From contig NZ_CP033929.1 of the NCBI RefSeq assembly GCF_003815915.1, positions 682,001 through 746,000 of the forward strand: DNA of 64,000 nt, given 5' to 3'. Below, piece by piece: positions 25,428 to 35,134 of this stretch. The notes beneath the pieces are model-generated. The model was not told where the DNA came from. It saw only the letters and a program-made list of their open reading frames with translations, and did no database searches. The translations under genes were made by a program, and so were the position numbers. The stretch's first letter is position 1, and every line of letters begins with the position of its first letter. The stretch comes from Chryseobacterium indoltheticum. Its GTDB lineage: Bacteria; Bacteroidota; Bacteroidia; Flavobacteriales; Weeksellaceae.

Positions 25428-27551
25428 TTATCTGAAGACATTATTTACAATATTTCCTATTTCCATAAAATCATTATGATTCCCTACCGATCTTTTCTCA
25501 GAATTTGTACTGTCGAATTCTGAAAAAGGGAAAATCAGTAAATAATTTTTATCACTCAAATTTTTGTTTAGAAGCTCAGGAATCAATCTCATTTGTGGAA
25601 TATATGATTTCATTCCTCTTTTTGCCATAAAAATAATAAGGGCTTCATTATCTTTGAGCTGAGCCGCGGTCTCTTCGCCATCTTTCCATCTGCTCATTAT
25701 GATAAATTCAGCTTCAATATTGGCTTTTTTAATGATCCTCTGTAAAATATTCAGGATCTCTTCTGAAGCATAAAAGGTGATCGTTGCTCCCGAATTTCTT
25801 GCAATATTCCAAACTCTCAGCAAAGCATGAAAAAATCCGGCTTCTTTATGTGCATTTTCAGGAATCATTACTGCATGATTTTTTATAGTTGCTAAAGGCT
25901 GAATGGCATGATAAACCAGAACGTTGACATCATCACGCTGCAGATAACCATTGTAAAGATTGTCTGTAAAAGACGGCGAAAAACCCTTGCTGTCTTCTAG
26001 TGCGATAATAAGATCAGTGATGTTTTGTTCTTTAATTACATTGTTTACACCGATGATGACATCGTTGTCATATCTTTTTAAAGGCTGTATTTTCACATCT
26101 GCGGCCGCGGCTGTATCGGTAGCTTGATGGAGTAGCTTGTCTGCATTTTTTTCTGAAGATTCATTTTTTTCTTCATTAATAACATTTAAAGCAAATAAAT
26201 TTTCGGTGTTCGAATGAGCTTTAATTAAAATCCCAAGATTTACCATTCTTTCTACAGTAGATTCATGATTTAAAGCTAAAAGAATATTTTCCTGTTCATG
26301 ACTGTTCCCGGAAACTGTTTCTTCATTATCCTGTTCTGCGATCTTCTGAGCACTCGACATGGAAATAAATGATGAAACGGTACATGAAACAAGAATGAGT
26401 AAAATACTTCCGTTAAGAATATGTTCGTTTAATAACCTTACCGGTTCACCGGTTTCTGTTTCTGAAATGATGATATTGTAACCGACCATTACTGAAGCTA
26501 ATGTTGCTGCTGCGGAAGCGGAACTGAGACCGAAAATAAGTTTTCCCTCTTCTTTAGAAAGTCTGAATGTTTTTTGTGTGGCAATAGCCGAAAGATATTT
26601 TCCTCCAATGGACGCAACAAGCATAATGGCTGCAACTTCCAAAGTTTCCCAGCTTTCAAAAAAAACTTTAAAATCGATCAGCATTCCGACGCTTATTAGG
26701 AAAAAAGGTATAAATATGGCGTTTCCGACAAATTCTACACGGTTCATCAATGAAGAAGTATGCGGAATTAATCTGTTTAAAGCAAGTCCTGCAAAGAATG
26801 CCCCGATTATGGCTTCAACTCCGGCTAATTCGGCCAATAAAGCAGCCAGATAAATCATAACCAATACAAAAATATATTGTGAGATTTTATCATCTACTTT
26901 CTTGAAAAACCACCTTCCTATCATCGGGAAAATCACCAAAACGATGAGCCCGAAAACAATAAAGGAAACCGATAATTTTACCCAGAATTCTGTTCCTACA
27001 TCACCTTGAGACATACCTACAATGATGGCAAGAGCCAATAATGCCAAAACATCTGTAATCATCGTTCCTCCAACGGTTATATTGACTGCCGGGTTTTTTG
27101 CGATGCCCAATTTGCTGATCAGCGGATAGGCAATTAAAGTATGAGATGAAAATAAACTGGCAAAAAGTACGGAAGTTAATACCGAAAAGTTCAGAATATA
27201 ATATCCTCCCAAATATCCCAAAACAAAGGGGACGATGAAGGTGAATAACCCGAAAGTAAGGCTTTTCCATTTATTTTTCTTGAAATCTCCCATGTCGATT
27301 TCCAGGCCGGCGAGAAACATAATATAAAGCAGCCCGGTGGTACCGGTAACTACAATGCTGCTGTCTCTTGCCAGTACATTAAATCCGTTTGGGCCAATTA
27401 CTGCACCTGCAATGATTAATCCTAAAAGATGAGGAACTTTAATTTTGTTGAGTAAAAGTGGTGCGGCAAGAATGATGATAAGTACCAAAAGAAACTTCAA
27501 TACAGGATCTTCAATGGGGAGACTGAGGTTGTGTATGCTTAATAGAATCAT
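25428..27551 (-). CDS. CPA2-family cation:proton antiporter (Kef-type) with cytoplasmic tail
   Basis: 707 aa. About 12 membrane helices occupy residues ~10-400, including PHLLGLIIAGAVIGPNG, the Asp-containing helix near TVGGTMITDVLALLALAI (unwound-helix region of CPA2 exchangers), and EAIIGAFFAGLALNRLIP. Residues ~430-690 are soluble and look like a universal-stress-like module in place of the usual KTN/TrkA-N domain. Expected role: Na+/H+ or K+/H+ exchange at the inner membrane. It lies 6 nt after the upstream lipoprotein gene on the same strand, a probable operon. Confidence 0.9.
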   Translation of the reverse strand: MILLSIHNLSLPIEDPVLKFLLVLIIILAAPLLLNKIKVPHLLGLIIAGAVIGPNGFNVLARDSSIVVTGTTGLLYIMFLAGLEIDMGDFKKNKWKSLTFGLFTFIVPFVLGYLGGYYILNFSVLTSVLFASLFSSHTLIAYPLISKLGIAKNPAVNITVGGTMITDVLALLALAIIVGMSQGDVGTEFWVKLSVSFIVFGLIVLVIFPMIGRWFFKKVDDKISQYIFVLVMIYLAALLAELAGVEAIIGAFFAGLALNRLIPHTSSLMNRVEFVGNAIFIPFFLISVGMLIDFKVFFESWETLEVAAIMLVASIGGKYLSAIATQKTFRLSKEEGKLIFGLSSASAAATLASVMVGYNIIISETETGEPVRLLNEHILNGSILLILVSCTVSSFISMSSAQKIAEQDNEETVSGNSHEQENILLALNHESTVERMVNLGILIKAHSNTENLFALNVINEEKNESSEKNADKLLHQATDTAAAADVKIQPLKRYDNDVIIGVNNVIKEQNITDLIIALEDSKGFSPSFTDNLYNGYLQRDDVNVLVYHAIQPLATIKNHAVMIPENAHKEAGFFHALLRVWNIARNSGATITFYASEEILNILQRIIKKANIEAEFIIMSRWKDGEETAAQLKDNEALIIFMAKRGMKSYIPQMRLIPELLNKNLSDKNYLLIFPFSEFDSTNSEKRSVGNHNDFMEIGNIVNNVFR

Positions 27552-27557
27552 CTCTGC

Positions 27558-28121
27558 TTATTTGGTGGAACGTATTAATTCTACAGAAAATCTTGCTCTG
27601 CAATTGTCAACTGAAACGGTTCTTGTTCCTCTGATTTTGCTTGGCGATATTTCATTAAGCAGGACATTCATGTCTACCTGTTTTTTTGCTGTGGAATCGG
27701 TTTTGAAATTAAGTTTGATTTCATTATTCTCAAATTTACCTGAATATAATCTTACCAGATTGTTGTTACTGATGATTTTTGTAAATAGCTGTATAGAATC
27801 GCTGTCGAATTCCCAAGTGTCGGTACGCTGATCTCCCACTACATAATCGCTGCAGTTCGATTCGGTACAGATTACTTTGCCCGTCCACGCTCCGGAAATT
27901 TCATCAGACCATTTCATAATTTTTATTGAATCTGATTTTTTATGATTAAAAATACTGTCTCTCATTTTTAGTAAAGATTGGTATTCGGCTTCTTTTTGTG
28001 CAAATGATTTTTCTTTATTCAGTAATTCCTGTTCTCTCAACGCTAAATCGTTTGCTTTGTCTTTGTTGTCGCAGCTAAAAAGTACTGATAAGAATGAAAT
28101 TAAGAGTATTGATTTTTTCAT
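27558..28121 (-). CDS. Lipoprotein of unknown function
   Basis: 187 aa from the ATG at 28121, chosen because it gives a clean lipoprotein signal (MKKSILLISFLSVLFSC, Cys 17, followed by DNKDK). A short coiled coil (ALREQELLNKEKSFAQKEAEYQ, ~25-46) precedes a beta-rich domain beginning SGAWTGKVICTESNCSDYVVGDQRTDTWEFD, with paired Cys in CTESNC and a further Cys near the end. Family not recognised. The 6-nt gap to the antiporter gene indicates co-transcription. Confidence 0.75.
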   Translation of the reverse strand: MKKSILLISFLSVLFSCDNKDKANDLALREQELLNKEKSFAQKEAEYQSLLKMRDSIFNHKKSDSIKIMKWSDEISGAWTGKVICTESNCSDYVVGDQRTDTWEFDSDSIQLFTKIISNNNLVRLYSGKFENNEIKLNFKTDSTAKKQVDMNVLLNEISPSKIRGTRTVSVDNCRARFSVELIRSTK

Positions 28122-28210
28122 AAAAGTAAGTTGTAGCCTAAATGTACAAAAAATCAAGAATATTGTTGTGTTTTTTGGCTTTGGATAGGTGTAATCTGAT
28201 AAAAACGCAT

Positions 28211-28242
28211 AAAAAAAGCTCTCTGAAATAGAGAGCTTTTTG
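28211..28242 (-). terminator. Terminator after tRNA-Glu (28244)
   Basis: Read on the minus strand: AAAAAGCTCTCT ATTTC AGAGAGCTTTTTTT, an uninterrupted stem with a T-run, directly after the tRNA 3' end. Confidence 0.88.
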
Positions 28243-28243
28243 G

Positions 28244-28315
28244 TAGTCTATAGGAGAATCGAACTCCTGTTGCAAGGATGAAAACCTTGAGTCCTGACCA
28301 CTAGACGAATAGACC
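28244..28315 (-). tRNA. tRNA-Glu (UUC), divergent copy
   Basis: 72 nt. The acceptor stem GGTCTAT/ATAGACT pairs fully. Anticodon loop TTTTCAT gives TTC, and T arm AGGAGTTCGATTCTCCT is intact. The body differs at many positions from the two identical copies at 24321 and 24491, so the window holds two sequence types of the same isoacceptor. Confidence 0.95.
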
Positions 28316-28370
28316 AAATTTTGAGGTTGCAAAAATATTAATAAATTTTTAAACTTCAAAATTATAGGGG

Positions 28371-29666
28371 TTATTTAAAATTCTTCTGAATTACGGTATT
28401 TTTTATTCCCTTGCTTTCCAATTCTTTTTGAAGTTTTACAGCATCTTCCAAGGTATAAACTTTTCCGTAGGTGTAGTAGAACATTCCGTTAGATTTGTTT
28501 CGGTCTACGTCTTTCAGGGTTTGAAGAATATAAGAATTTGCGCTTAGTTTGTCTTTTCCTACATACACTTCAATGTTATAATAACCAATGCTCAGTTTCT
28601 GATTTGGCATAAATCCTACCGCATAAGAGTTTCTGAAACCTGCATCTTTTGCTGTTTTAAGGTTGATATCTTTTACAGAAGCCATATTGGTAACGCCGTA
28701 ATAGTATTTGTACAAACCGTTTTCTTTGATAGGAAGAATATAATTCAATCCTTTCAATTCAGGATCTCCATCATTATATTTTACAGGCATGGTCATCAAT
28801 AAAATTCTGAAGTCGTTCTTCAATGCTACTTCTGCCGGTTTTTCAGGTTCCGGTTTTCTGGTAATGACTTGTGCACCTGTTTTTCTGTCAACCGCTTTTT
28901 TGTAATCAATAATTGCTTTATAGATGTTTTCTGCTGTTTCTACTTGTCCTCTTTCGGAATTTAAGAATGCAGCATCGTCATAATTATTAACAAATCCTGT
29001 TTCAATAAGGATAGAAGGCATGGCACTTCTTCTTAAGATGTGTAAGTTTTCTTGTTTTACACCACGCGAAAAACGACCGCTTTTTTCAAAGTTTCCTTCT
29101 ACAAAACTTCCTACGATTAAGCTGTTTTCAAGATATTTACTTTGCTGTAGTTTTAAGGCAATTAAAGATTCTGGTGAAGACGGGTCGTAAGAGGCAAACG
29201 TTTCTTTATCTTTTTCATCAAGATAAATTACACTGTTTTCCTGTTTTGCCACTTCAAGGTTTTCTCTGTTTTGAGCAGGACCTTGTACAAAAGTTTCGGT
29301 ACCTCTTGCAGTAGCAGAACGGCTTGGCGAAGAGTTTACGTGTACAGAGATAAATAAATCTGCTCTGCTTCGGTTCGCAGTATTGGTTCTGTCTGTCAAA
29401 GAAGGGTATTCGTCTATTTTTCGGGTATAAATAACTTTAAATTCTTTGTTTTTCTCAAGCATTGCTCCCAATTTCAGAACAATTCCCAAAGTTACATGTT
29501 TCTCTTGAACAAGACCCAGATCGGGATAATTTCTGTTGGCTCCGTTATCGCTTCCCCCATGCCCTGCATCTAAAACTACAGTGAATTTTTTTTGTGCAAA
29601 AGTAAAAGAGGTGAAGAATATCAGTAGAAATGCTAAAATTGTTTTAAAATTTAGTTTGTACATCAT
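28371..29666 (-). CDS. N-acetylmuramoyl-L-alanine amidase (Amidase_3, AmiC-like)
   Basis: 431 aa with a signal peptide (~1-24, ending TFAQ). Zinc ligands of the Amidase_3 family are visible: H36 in DAGHGGSD, E55 in VQEKHV, H109 in ISVHVNS. The catalytic Glu lies in LIETGFVNN (~214). The C-terminal ~150 residues end in a SPOR-like segment (YTYGKVYTLEDAVKLQKELESKGIKNTVIQKNFK) that would bind septal peptidoglycan. It cleaves the amide between MurNAc and the stem peptide during daughter-cell separation. It is divergent from lptD across a 49-nt gap. Confidence 0.94.
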   Translation of the reverse strand: MMYKLNFKTILAFLLIFFTSFTFAQKKFTVVLDAGHGGSDNGANRNYPDLGLVQEKHVTLGIVLKLGAMLEKNKEFKVIYTRKIDEYPSLTDRTNTANRSRADLFISVHVNSSPSRSATARGTETFVQGPAQNRENLEVAKQENSVIYLDEKDKETFASYDPSSPESLIALKLQQSKYLENSLIVGSFVEGNFEKSGRFSRGVKQENLHILRRSAMPSILIETGFVNNYDDAAFLNSERGQVETAENIYKAIIDYKKAVDRKTGAQVITRKPEPEKPAEVALKNDFRILLMTMPVKYNDGDPELKGLNYILPIKENGLYKYYYGVTNMASVKDINLKTAKDAGFRNSYAVGFMPNQKLSIGYYNIEVYVGKDKLSANSYILQTLKDVDRNKSNGMFYYTYGKVYTLEDAVKLQKELESKGIKNTVIQKNFK

Positions 29667-29715
29667 ACAGTTATAAAAATTATATTAATTTTGAGCCAAA
29701 TTATACAGAACAAAA

Positions 29716-32304
29716 TTGGACAAAACCGTCTTCAAAAATATATTACAATTTTTAATTATCCTAATTTTTAACAGTTTTTTAGCACAGGAAGGTCCTAAAA
29801 AAGTAGTTAAAGCTACGATAATTAATGATACTATTTCCAAAAAGGATACCATAGCTGCACCCAAAGAATCTCTAGACGCTGTAGTAGATTATAAAGCTGA
29901 TGACATTCGTAGAGATGTTCCGAAAAGGATGATTTACCTGAATAAAAATGCTCAGGTAAAATATCAGGATATGCAGATAGATGCAGATTATATCTCGATC
30001 GATGAAGAGAGAAGCCTGGTTTTTGCCCGTGGAAAGCTAGATTCTTTAGGCAAAGTATTTGAGCTTGCTCAGGTGAATCAGGCAGGGAAAAAGTACGAAG
30101 TAGAAAGCTTTAATTATAATACGAAAACCAGAGAAGCCATTGCTTATAACGCAAGAACTGAGGAAAGTGAAGGATTAATTGTAGCGGATAAAACCAAAAA
30201 ATACAACGATTCTGTCTTCGTAATGCGACATGCAGAGTTCACGACCGATACTTATTATATAGAAAAAAAAGACACGAGACCCGATTATCACCTTTTGGCA
30301 TCTTATATCAAAATGCAGAAAGGAAAAAACAGTTCGTCTTTAATTGTAGGTCCGTCACAAATGTACATCGAAGATGTTCCAACACCTTTGATCTTGCCGT
30401 TTGCGATTTTGCCGTTTTCAAGTAAAAGATCTGCAGGAATTTTGATTCCGAGTTTTGGGGAAAGAGAAGATGTCGGTTTTTTTCTAAACGGGATAGGATA
30501 TTATCAGCCAATCGGAGAACATTTTGATCTGAAAGTTCTGGCAGATATTTATACAAAAGGAAGCTGGACGATAAGACCTGAAATGAATTATCTTAAAAAA
30601 TACCGATATTCAGGTAATTTCTCAGCAGATATCGGAAGCACCGTAAGAGGAATTAAAGGTCTTGATAATTACAGTAAAACAGGAACATACAGAATTGCTT
30701 GGAGGCATACTCAAGATACAAAAGCAAACCCTTTCCTTACATTTTCTGCATCCGTAGATGTCACGAGTCAGACATTCTACAACAATACAGTGAACAATAA
30801 CTATATTTTGGATCAGAGTGTTTTGAGAACTCAGCAAAATTCTACATTGACGCTTACCAAAAGATTTCTAAAGCTTCCGGCAACCATTACCGGTACAGCT
30901 TCTTATTCTCAGAATTTTGCTACCGGATTGGCAGATTTGCGTTTGCCGCAGATGAATGTTGCGATCAATCAGTTTTATTTATTTAAGTCTAAAACCGGTG
31001 TAAGATCCGGATTATTAGAAAACATAACGGTAAATACAGGATTGAACCTTTCTAACTTTGTAAGTACAGAAGAAGGAGAGCTGTTTACCGACGCAATGTG
31101 GGATAAATTACAAACTGGATTAAAAAATAATATTGCATTAGGAACCAATACGACTTTTGCCAAGTATTTCACATTCAGTTTGTCAGCGACAATTGATAAT
31201 GCTTTAACAACAAAAACGCTTACGAAATATTATGATCCTGTACAAAATATAGAGGTTGACCAGATCAATAAGCAAATTGCCGGATACAGTATATTTTCTA
31301 CATCTGCAAGTGTGCAGACTCAGTTGTACGGAATGCTCAACTTCAAAAAAGGATCTACAATAGAAGCGATACGACATATGGTGACACCAAGTATTGGCTT
31401 CACATATTCTCCTGATTTTGGCGGTGAGCAATTCGGATATTTCAAAAATTTCTATAATGCCAATGGAGCTTTAACGCCATATTCTATTTTTGACAGAGGA
31501 ATTGTAGGAACGCCGACGACGGGAATGGTGGGAGCCTTAAGCTATAACATTGGTAACAACATCGAAATGAAGGTAAAGTCTAAAAGTGATTCTACCGGAG
31601 TGAAAAAAATGAAGATTTTCGAATCTTTAAATATCAGCGGGAATTACAACTTTGCGGCAAAAAGCCATCCTTGGTCGATTATTTCGGTGAGCGGGCAGTC
31701 TTCTTTCTTCGATAATAAACTAAGCGTAAATACAAGTTTGTCTATTGAGCCATACAAGATTTTATTTGCTCCGGGATCAGATACCGGTATTAGAACAGAA
31801 GATTTCGGTTCGTTTAGCGTACAAGGCTTCAATGTGCAGCTTTCTTATCCTTTAAGCAGCGAATTGTTTGGAGAGAAAAAAGATTACGCCAAAACCTATT
31901 CGCAAAAAGGTGAGATCAGAAACGAGAATTACTTCTTTGATGATGATAACTATGCACACTTTGATCAGGCCTGGACCCTGAATGTGAATGCCAATTACCA
32001 ATATTCAAGAAACTTGACGAGAACCGCTAATAAAATAGCATCCATCGGTCTGGATGGAAGCTTAAAGCTTACTCCTTACTGGAATATCAACGGAAGTACA
32101 CATTACGATATGGTGACCAAGGAGCTGGCTTATACAAGAATAGGTTTCTCAAGAGATCAGCGTAGTTTTACCATTAATTTTAACTGGGTGCCTTTTGGGC
32201 AATACAAAGTTTATGATTTCTTTATCGGAATTAAAGCAAATATATTAAGCGATGCTTTGAAGTATAAAGACAGAAGTTTTACTCAGCCAAATGCACCTTT
32301 CTAA
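29716..32304 (+). CDS. lptD: LPS-assembly outer-membrane protein LptD (Bacteroidota type)
   Basis: 862 aa, start TTG 29716, which includes the signal peptide (~1-24, ending FLAQ). An N-terminal OstA/jelly-roll region (~60-210: MIYLNKNAQVKYQDMQIDADYISIDEE, ARGKLDSLGKVFELAQ) precedes a large beta-barrel. The barrel opens with the conserved PTPLILPFAILPFSSKRSAGILIPSFGE…GFFLNGIGYYQPIGEHFDL segment. It inserts LPS into the outer leaflet. A TAATTTTG -7 element lies at 29686-29693. The LptE partner is not in the window. Confidence 0.92.
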   Translation: MDKTVFKNILQFLIILIFNSFLAQEGPKKVVKATIINDTISKKDTIAAPKESLDAVVDYKADDIRRDVPKRMIYLNKNAQVKYQDMQIDADYISIDEERSLVFARGKLDSLGKVFELAQVNQAGKKYEVESFNYNTKTREAIAYNARTEESEGLIVADKTKKYNDSVFVMRHAEFTTDTYYIEKKDTRPDYHLLASYIKMQKGKNSSSLIVGPSQMYIEDVPTPLILPFAILPFSSKRSAGILIPSFGEREDVGFFLNGIGYYQPIGEHFDLKVLADIYTKGSWTIRPEMNYLKKYRYSGNFSADIGSTVRGIKGLDNYSKTGTYRIAWRHTQDTKANPFLTFSASVDVTSQTFYNNTVNNNYILDQSVLRTQQNSTLTLTKRFLKLPATITGTASYSQNFATGLADLRLPQMNVAINQFYLFKSKTGVRSGLLENITVNTGLNLSNFVSTEEGELFTDAMWDKLQTGLKNNIALGTNTTFAKYFTFSLSATIDNALTTKTLTKYYDPVQNIEVDQINKQIAGYSIFSTSASVQTQLYGMLNFKKGSTIEAIRHMVTPSIGFTYSPDFGGEQFGYFKNFYNANGALTPYSIFDRGIVGTPTTGMVGALSYNIGNNIEMKVKSKSDSTGVKKMKIFESLNISGNYNFAAKSHPWSIISVSGQSSFFDNKLSVNTSLSIEPYKILFAPGSDTGIRTEDFGSFSVQGFNVQLSYPLSSELFGEKKDYAKTYSQKGEIRNENYFFDDDNYAHFDQAWTLNVNANYQYSRNLTRTANKIASIGLDGSLKLTPYWNINGSTHYDMVTKELAYTRIGFSRDQRSFTINFNWVPFGQYKVYDFFIGIKANILSDALKYKDRSFTQPNAPF

Positions 32305-32332
32305 AGTCATACTGATTTTACAATATAAATTT

Positions 32333-32340
32333 TATCTTTG
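32333..32340 (+). promoter_or_regulatory. -7 promoter element (TATCTTTG) of the RidA gene
   Basis: Exact TAnnTTTG match, followed by CACCC at the likely transcription start, giving a leader of about 60 nt before the ATG at 32409. Confidence 0.55.
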
Positions 32341-32408
32341 CACCCAAAATAAAGTATATTCAAATCGTAAATGATTTGGTATGATTTTTAAAGTAAATAA
32401 ATCTATAT

Positions 32409-32789
32409 ATGAAAACAATCATCAACACAGTTAATGCTCCTGCAGCTATTGGTCCTTATTCTCAGGCAAATCTTGCCAACGGAGTTTTGTATATCTCTGG
32501 TCAGATTCCTGTAGATCCTGCAACGGGTAAATTGGTAGAAGGAATTGAGAAGGAAACACATCAGGTAATGAAAAACCTTGAAGCGATTCTTACAGAAGCA
32601 GGCATGACGTTTAAAAATGTTGTTAAAGCGAGTATTTTCCTTAAAAGTATGGATGATTTTGCGGTAATGAATGATATTTATGCATCTTATCTTGATGCTG
32701 AAAGCTTCCCGGCTCGTGAGACTGTACAGGTTTCTTGTCTGCCAAAGAATGTTGATATCGAAATTTCTATGATTGCACATCAGGATTAA
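32409..32789 (+). CDS. RidA-family enamine/imine deaminase
   Basis: 126 aa, standard length for the YjgF/YER057c/UK114 family. IGPYSQANLANGVLYISGQIPVDPATGKL at the N-terminus and the catalytic-Arg motif ESFPARETVQVSCLP near residue 105 are diagnostic. It hydrolyses reactive 2-aminoacrylate-type intermediates from PLP enzymes. The stop overlaps the next start (TAATG), so the downstream membrane protein is translationally coupled. Confidence 0.95.
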   Translation: MKTIINTVNAPAAIGPYSQANLANGVLYISGQIPVDPATGKLVEGIEKETHQVMKNLEAILTEAGMTFKNVVKASIFLKSMDDFAVMNDIYASYLDAESFPARETVQVSCLPKNVDIEISMIAHQD

Positions 32790-33241
32790 TGAGTTTTATA
32801 AGAAATACATTTGCGGTTTTGGTAGGTCTTGTGATTGCAGGGCTTATAATCACTCTTGGTATAAGGGCTTTTCCTAAGTGGGTTACCTTTGATGCATTTG
32901 CTCCGTTTGAGCATTGGCAGAGATTTTTAGAAAGTATGAAAAATAATGATGCCTTTTTTGGCTTTCTGCTTTTTATTTCTGGGCTTGGTACTACTGTAGG
33001 CGGCGTTGTTACTGCGATGATTGTAAAATATGCAAAAGTAGCTTATGCGATTCTTATTGGTTTCATCATGCTTTTTATTGCAATGCTTGATGTAATTATT
33101 CTTCCTTATCATCCTACGTTCTATAAAATTTCTATCTTCCTTGTCTTTTTTCCATTCGCATGGATGGGCGGTAAGATCGTTGAGGTGATTTATGAAAGAA
33201 ATAAAAAGAAAATAATTGCTGAAAAAATGAATAGAAAGTAA
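32789..33241 (+). CDS. Small membrane protein of unknown function
   Basis: 150 aa with four hydrophobic helices: ~5-25, a pair ~52-72 and ~78-100, and ~105-128. A basic C-terminal tail follows (YERNKKKIIAEKMNRK). The family is not recognised. It overlaps the RidA gene by 1 nt and is the last gene before a bidirectional terminator. Confidence 0.75.
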   Translation: MSFIRNTFAVLVGLVIAGLIITLGIRAFPKWVTFDAFAPFEHWQRFLESMKNNDAFFGFLLFISGLGTTVGGVVTAMIVKYAKVAYAILIGFIMLFIAMLDVIILPYHPTFYKISIFLVFFPFAWMGGKIVEVIYERNKKKIIAEKMNRK

Positions 33242-33252
33242 TTTAAAAAACA

Positions 33253-33293
33253 TAAAAAAAACGCTGCAGATTTTGAAGTCTGCAGCGTTTTTG
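33253..33293. terminator. Bidirectional terminator between convergent genes
   Basis: AACGCTGCAGA (33260-33270) and TCTGCAGCGTT (33279-33289) form an 11-bp stem. An A-run lies on the left and a T-run on the right, serving both the small membrane protein gene and the HtrA gene. Confidence 0.92.
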
Positions 33294-33313
33294 TTTACTG
33301 TTAATGTATTCTA

Positions 33314-34840
33314 TTAAGGCATTTTGAATCCTCTTTGATAACCTCTTCCGTAATCATCCATATATTTTATCTGGCCTGTTCCGGTGAATTTATTTAATAA
33401 GTTTTCTACATCTTTCTGAGAATTTACTGGCTTCCCGTTAATTTCTGTAATGATATAACCGTCAACGATACCCGCCTTAGCGATTTCGCTTCCTTCCACT
33501 ACATTTTTAGCAACAACTCCGCTGCTTAATCCATAGTAAGCTTTCGTTCTGTCATCCAGACTTTGGAACTCGGCACCTATTTTTTCGGTAACGCTTAGAT
33601 CGGCTTTAGTTCTCGCTGAAGTTCCACCTTTTTGATCTCTCAATGTAACGGTTGACGTCGTTTCTTTTCCGTTTCTTGTATAGGTCACCTGTACTTTGTC
33701 ACCTGGTCTTTTACTTCCGATGGCAACAGAGAGATCAGCAAAATCTGTAATGTTGACTCCATCAATTTTAGTAATGATATCACCGATTTTCATTCCTGCA
33801 TCCTGTGCACCACTATTGTCAGGAAGTCCAATAATATAAACTCCTGAACCCGGTTTTATATTGGTTTTCTTTTCTTGGTTGTAAAAAGCAACTTGCTGAT
33901 CATTTGATAGATCTAAAGAATTTACACCTAAGAAACCTCTTTGTACAATACCGAATTTCTTGATATCCTCAATAATTTTTCTTGCTAAATTCGCTGGAAC
34001 AGCAAATCCGTATCCTTGATAATATCCGTTTGTTGATGAGATCGCTGAATTAATTCCAATTAAATCACCATTCACATTCACCAATGCTCCTCCTGAGTTC
34101 CCGGGATTAATAGCGGCATCAGTTTGTATAAAGCTTTCGATTGGGTTTGTTGCTTTTCCCTGTCCGCTCAGAATTCCTATTCCTCTTCCTTTTGCAGAAA
34201 TAATTCCCGCTGTAACAGTAGAATTCAACCCAAGCGGATTTCCTACTGCAAGAACCCATTGTCCAACTTCAATATTATCAGAATTGGCAAAGTTTAAATA
34301 AGGCAAACCTTTTTCTTCGATTTTCAATAATGAAATATCGGTGTTGGGATCTGTGCCTACCAATGTTGCGATGTAGGATTTTTTATTGCTTAAAACAACT
34401 TCAAGCTTATTGGCTCCCGCCACAACGTGATTGTTTGAAATAATATACCCGTCCGGAGAAATAATCACTCCCGATCCTAGCCCTGAAGGCATATTCTCTG
34501 GTGCTTGCTGTTGTTTTTGTCTTTGTTGACCTTTTCCTCCAAGAGGATCACCAAAAAAGAAGTCAAACAAATCCTGCTCAGAAGCTCTGCTTGATGCCCT
34601 GTTTTGATAATTTTTAATCGTAACAACAGCTGGTACGGTCATTTTAGACGCTTTCACAAAATCATCACCCACGGTTGCAGTATTCATCCCTACAAAAGAG
34701 GCGTTGTTTGATTTGGTAAAATAAGATTGATCCCCGTTATTAGAATCGTGAACTAAATATTGTTGTACGCCAACAGTAGTAGCTCCTGATAGGATCCCCA
34801 CAACGGCAAATGGTAAAAGTTTTTTAAAAGTACTCTTCAT
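33314..34840 (-). CDS. HtrA/Deg-family periplasmic serine protease-chaperone
   Basis: 508 aa. An N-terminal hydrophobic segment (~8-28) serves as signal or anchor. The trypsin-like catalytic triad is H138 (SNNHVVAGA), D168 (NTDISLLK) and S249 (DAAINPGNSGGALV). Two PDZ domains follow (~305-395 with GSGVYIIGL…GMKIGDIITKIDG, and ~415-500 with SGVVAKNV…GIVDGYIITEINGKPV). It degrades or refolds misfolded envelope proteins. A Gln-rich insert (GKGQQRQKQQQ) precedes the catalytic core, as in the LA loop of Deg proteins. A -7 element (complement of 34878-34885) lies upstream. Confidence 0.95.
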   Translation of the reverse strand: MKSTFKKLLPFAVVGILSGATTVGVQQYLVHDSNNGDQSYFTKSNNASFVGMNTATVGDDFVKASKMTVPAVVTIKNYQNRASSRASEQDLFDFFFGDPLGGKGQQRQKQQQAPENMPSGLGSGVIISPDGYIISNNHVVAGANKLEVVLSNKKSYIATLVGTDPNTDISLLKIEEKGLPYLNFANSDNIEVGQWVLAVGNPLGLNSTVTAGIISAKGRGIGILSGQGKATNPIESFIQTDAAINPGNSGGALVNVNGDLIGINSAISSTNGYYQGYGFAVPANLARKIIEDIKKFGIVQRGFLGVNSLDLSNDQQVAFYNQEKKTNIKPGSGVYIIGLPDNSGAQDAGMKIGDIITKIDGVNITDFADLSVAIGSKRPGDKVQVTYTRNGKETTSTVTLRDQKGGTSARTKADLSVTEKIGAEFQSLDDRTKAYYGLSSGVVAKNVVEGSEIAKAGIVDGYIITEINGKPVNSQKDVENLLNKFTGTGQIKYMDDYGRGYQRGFKMP

Positions 34841-35047
34841 TGTATGTTTTCTGTTTTAATTATTGTATTGTTGAACACAAATTTACTGTTAAATAAGTAT
34901 GCAATTACTATGCTGTGTTACCGTTTTAACTAAAATTTAACGAGTATTGTGTCATTTTATATCTTAAGTCATAATTTACGAAGTATTATTAACAAAGCTT
35001 AAGAATTAATTAAAAAAAAATACTGACATTTTTACCACCTCAGGAAT

Positions 35048-35073
35048 ATCCAAGTGATAATTATCACTTGGAT
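35048..35073. promoter_or_regulatory. 26-bp perfect palindrome in the HtrA-trhO divergent promoter region
   Basis: Half-site ATCCAAGTGATAA (35048-35060) and its exact reverse complement (35061-35073) have no spacer. The centre is GATAATTATC. It lies 19 nt before the -7 element TATCTTTG (35093-35100) of trhO and covers that promoter's -33 region, as expected of an operator. The rest of the 294-nt gap between the genes holds only promoter-like sequence. Confidence 0.6.
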
Positions 35074-35134
35074 GAACTCCGTTTAAAAGTATTATCTTTG
35101 CAAAAATATTTTTCTCACTTAAAACGTTTATAGC

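Noticed and set aside
32403..32780. 125-codon minus-strand open frame opposite the RidA gene
   Set aside because: Complete shadow of a strongly conserved plus-strand gene; its product looks like random Cys/Asn/Arg-rich sequence.
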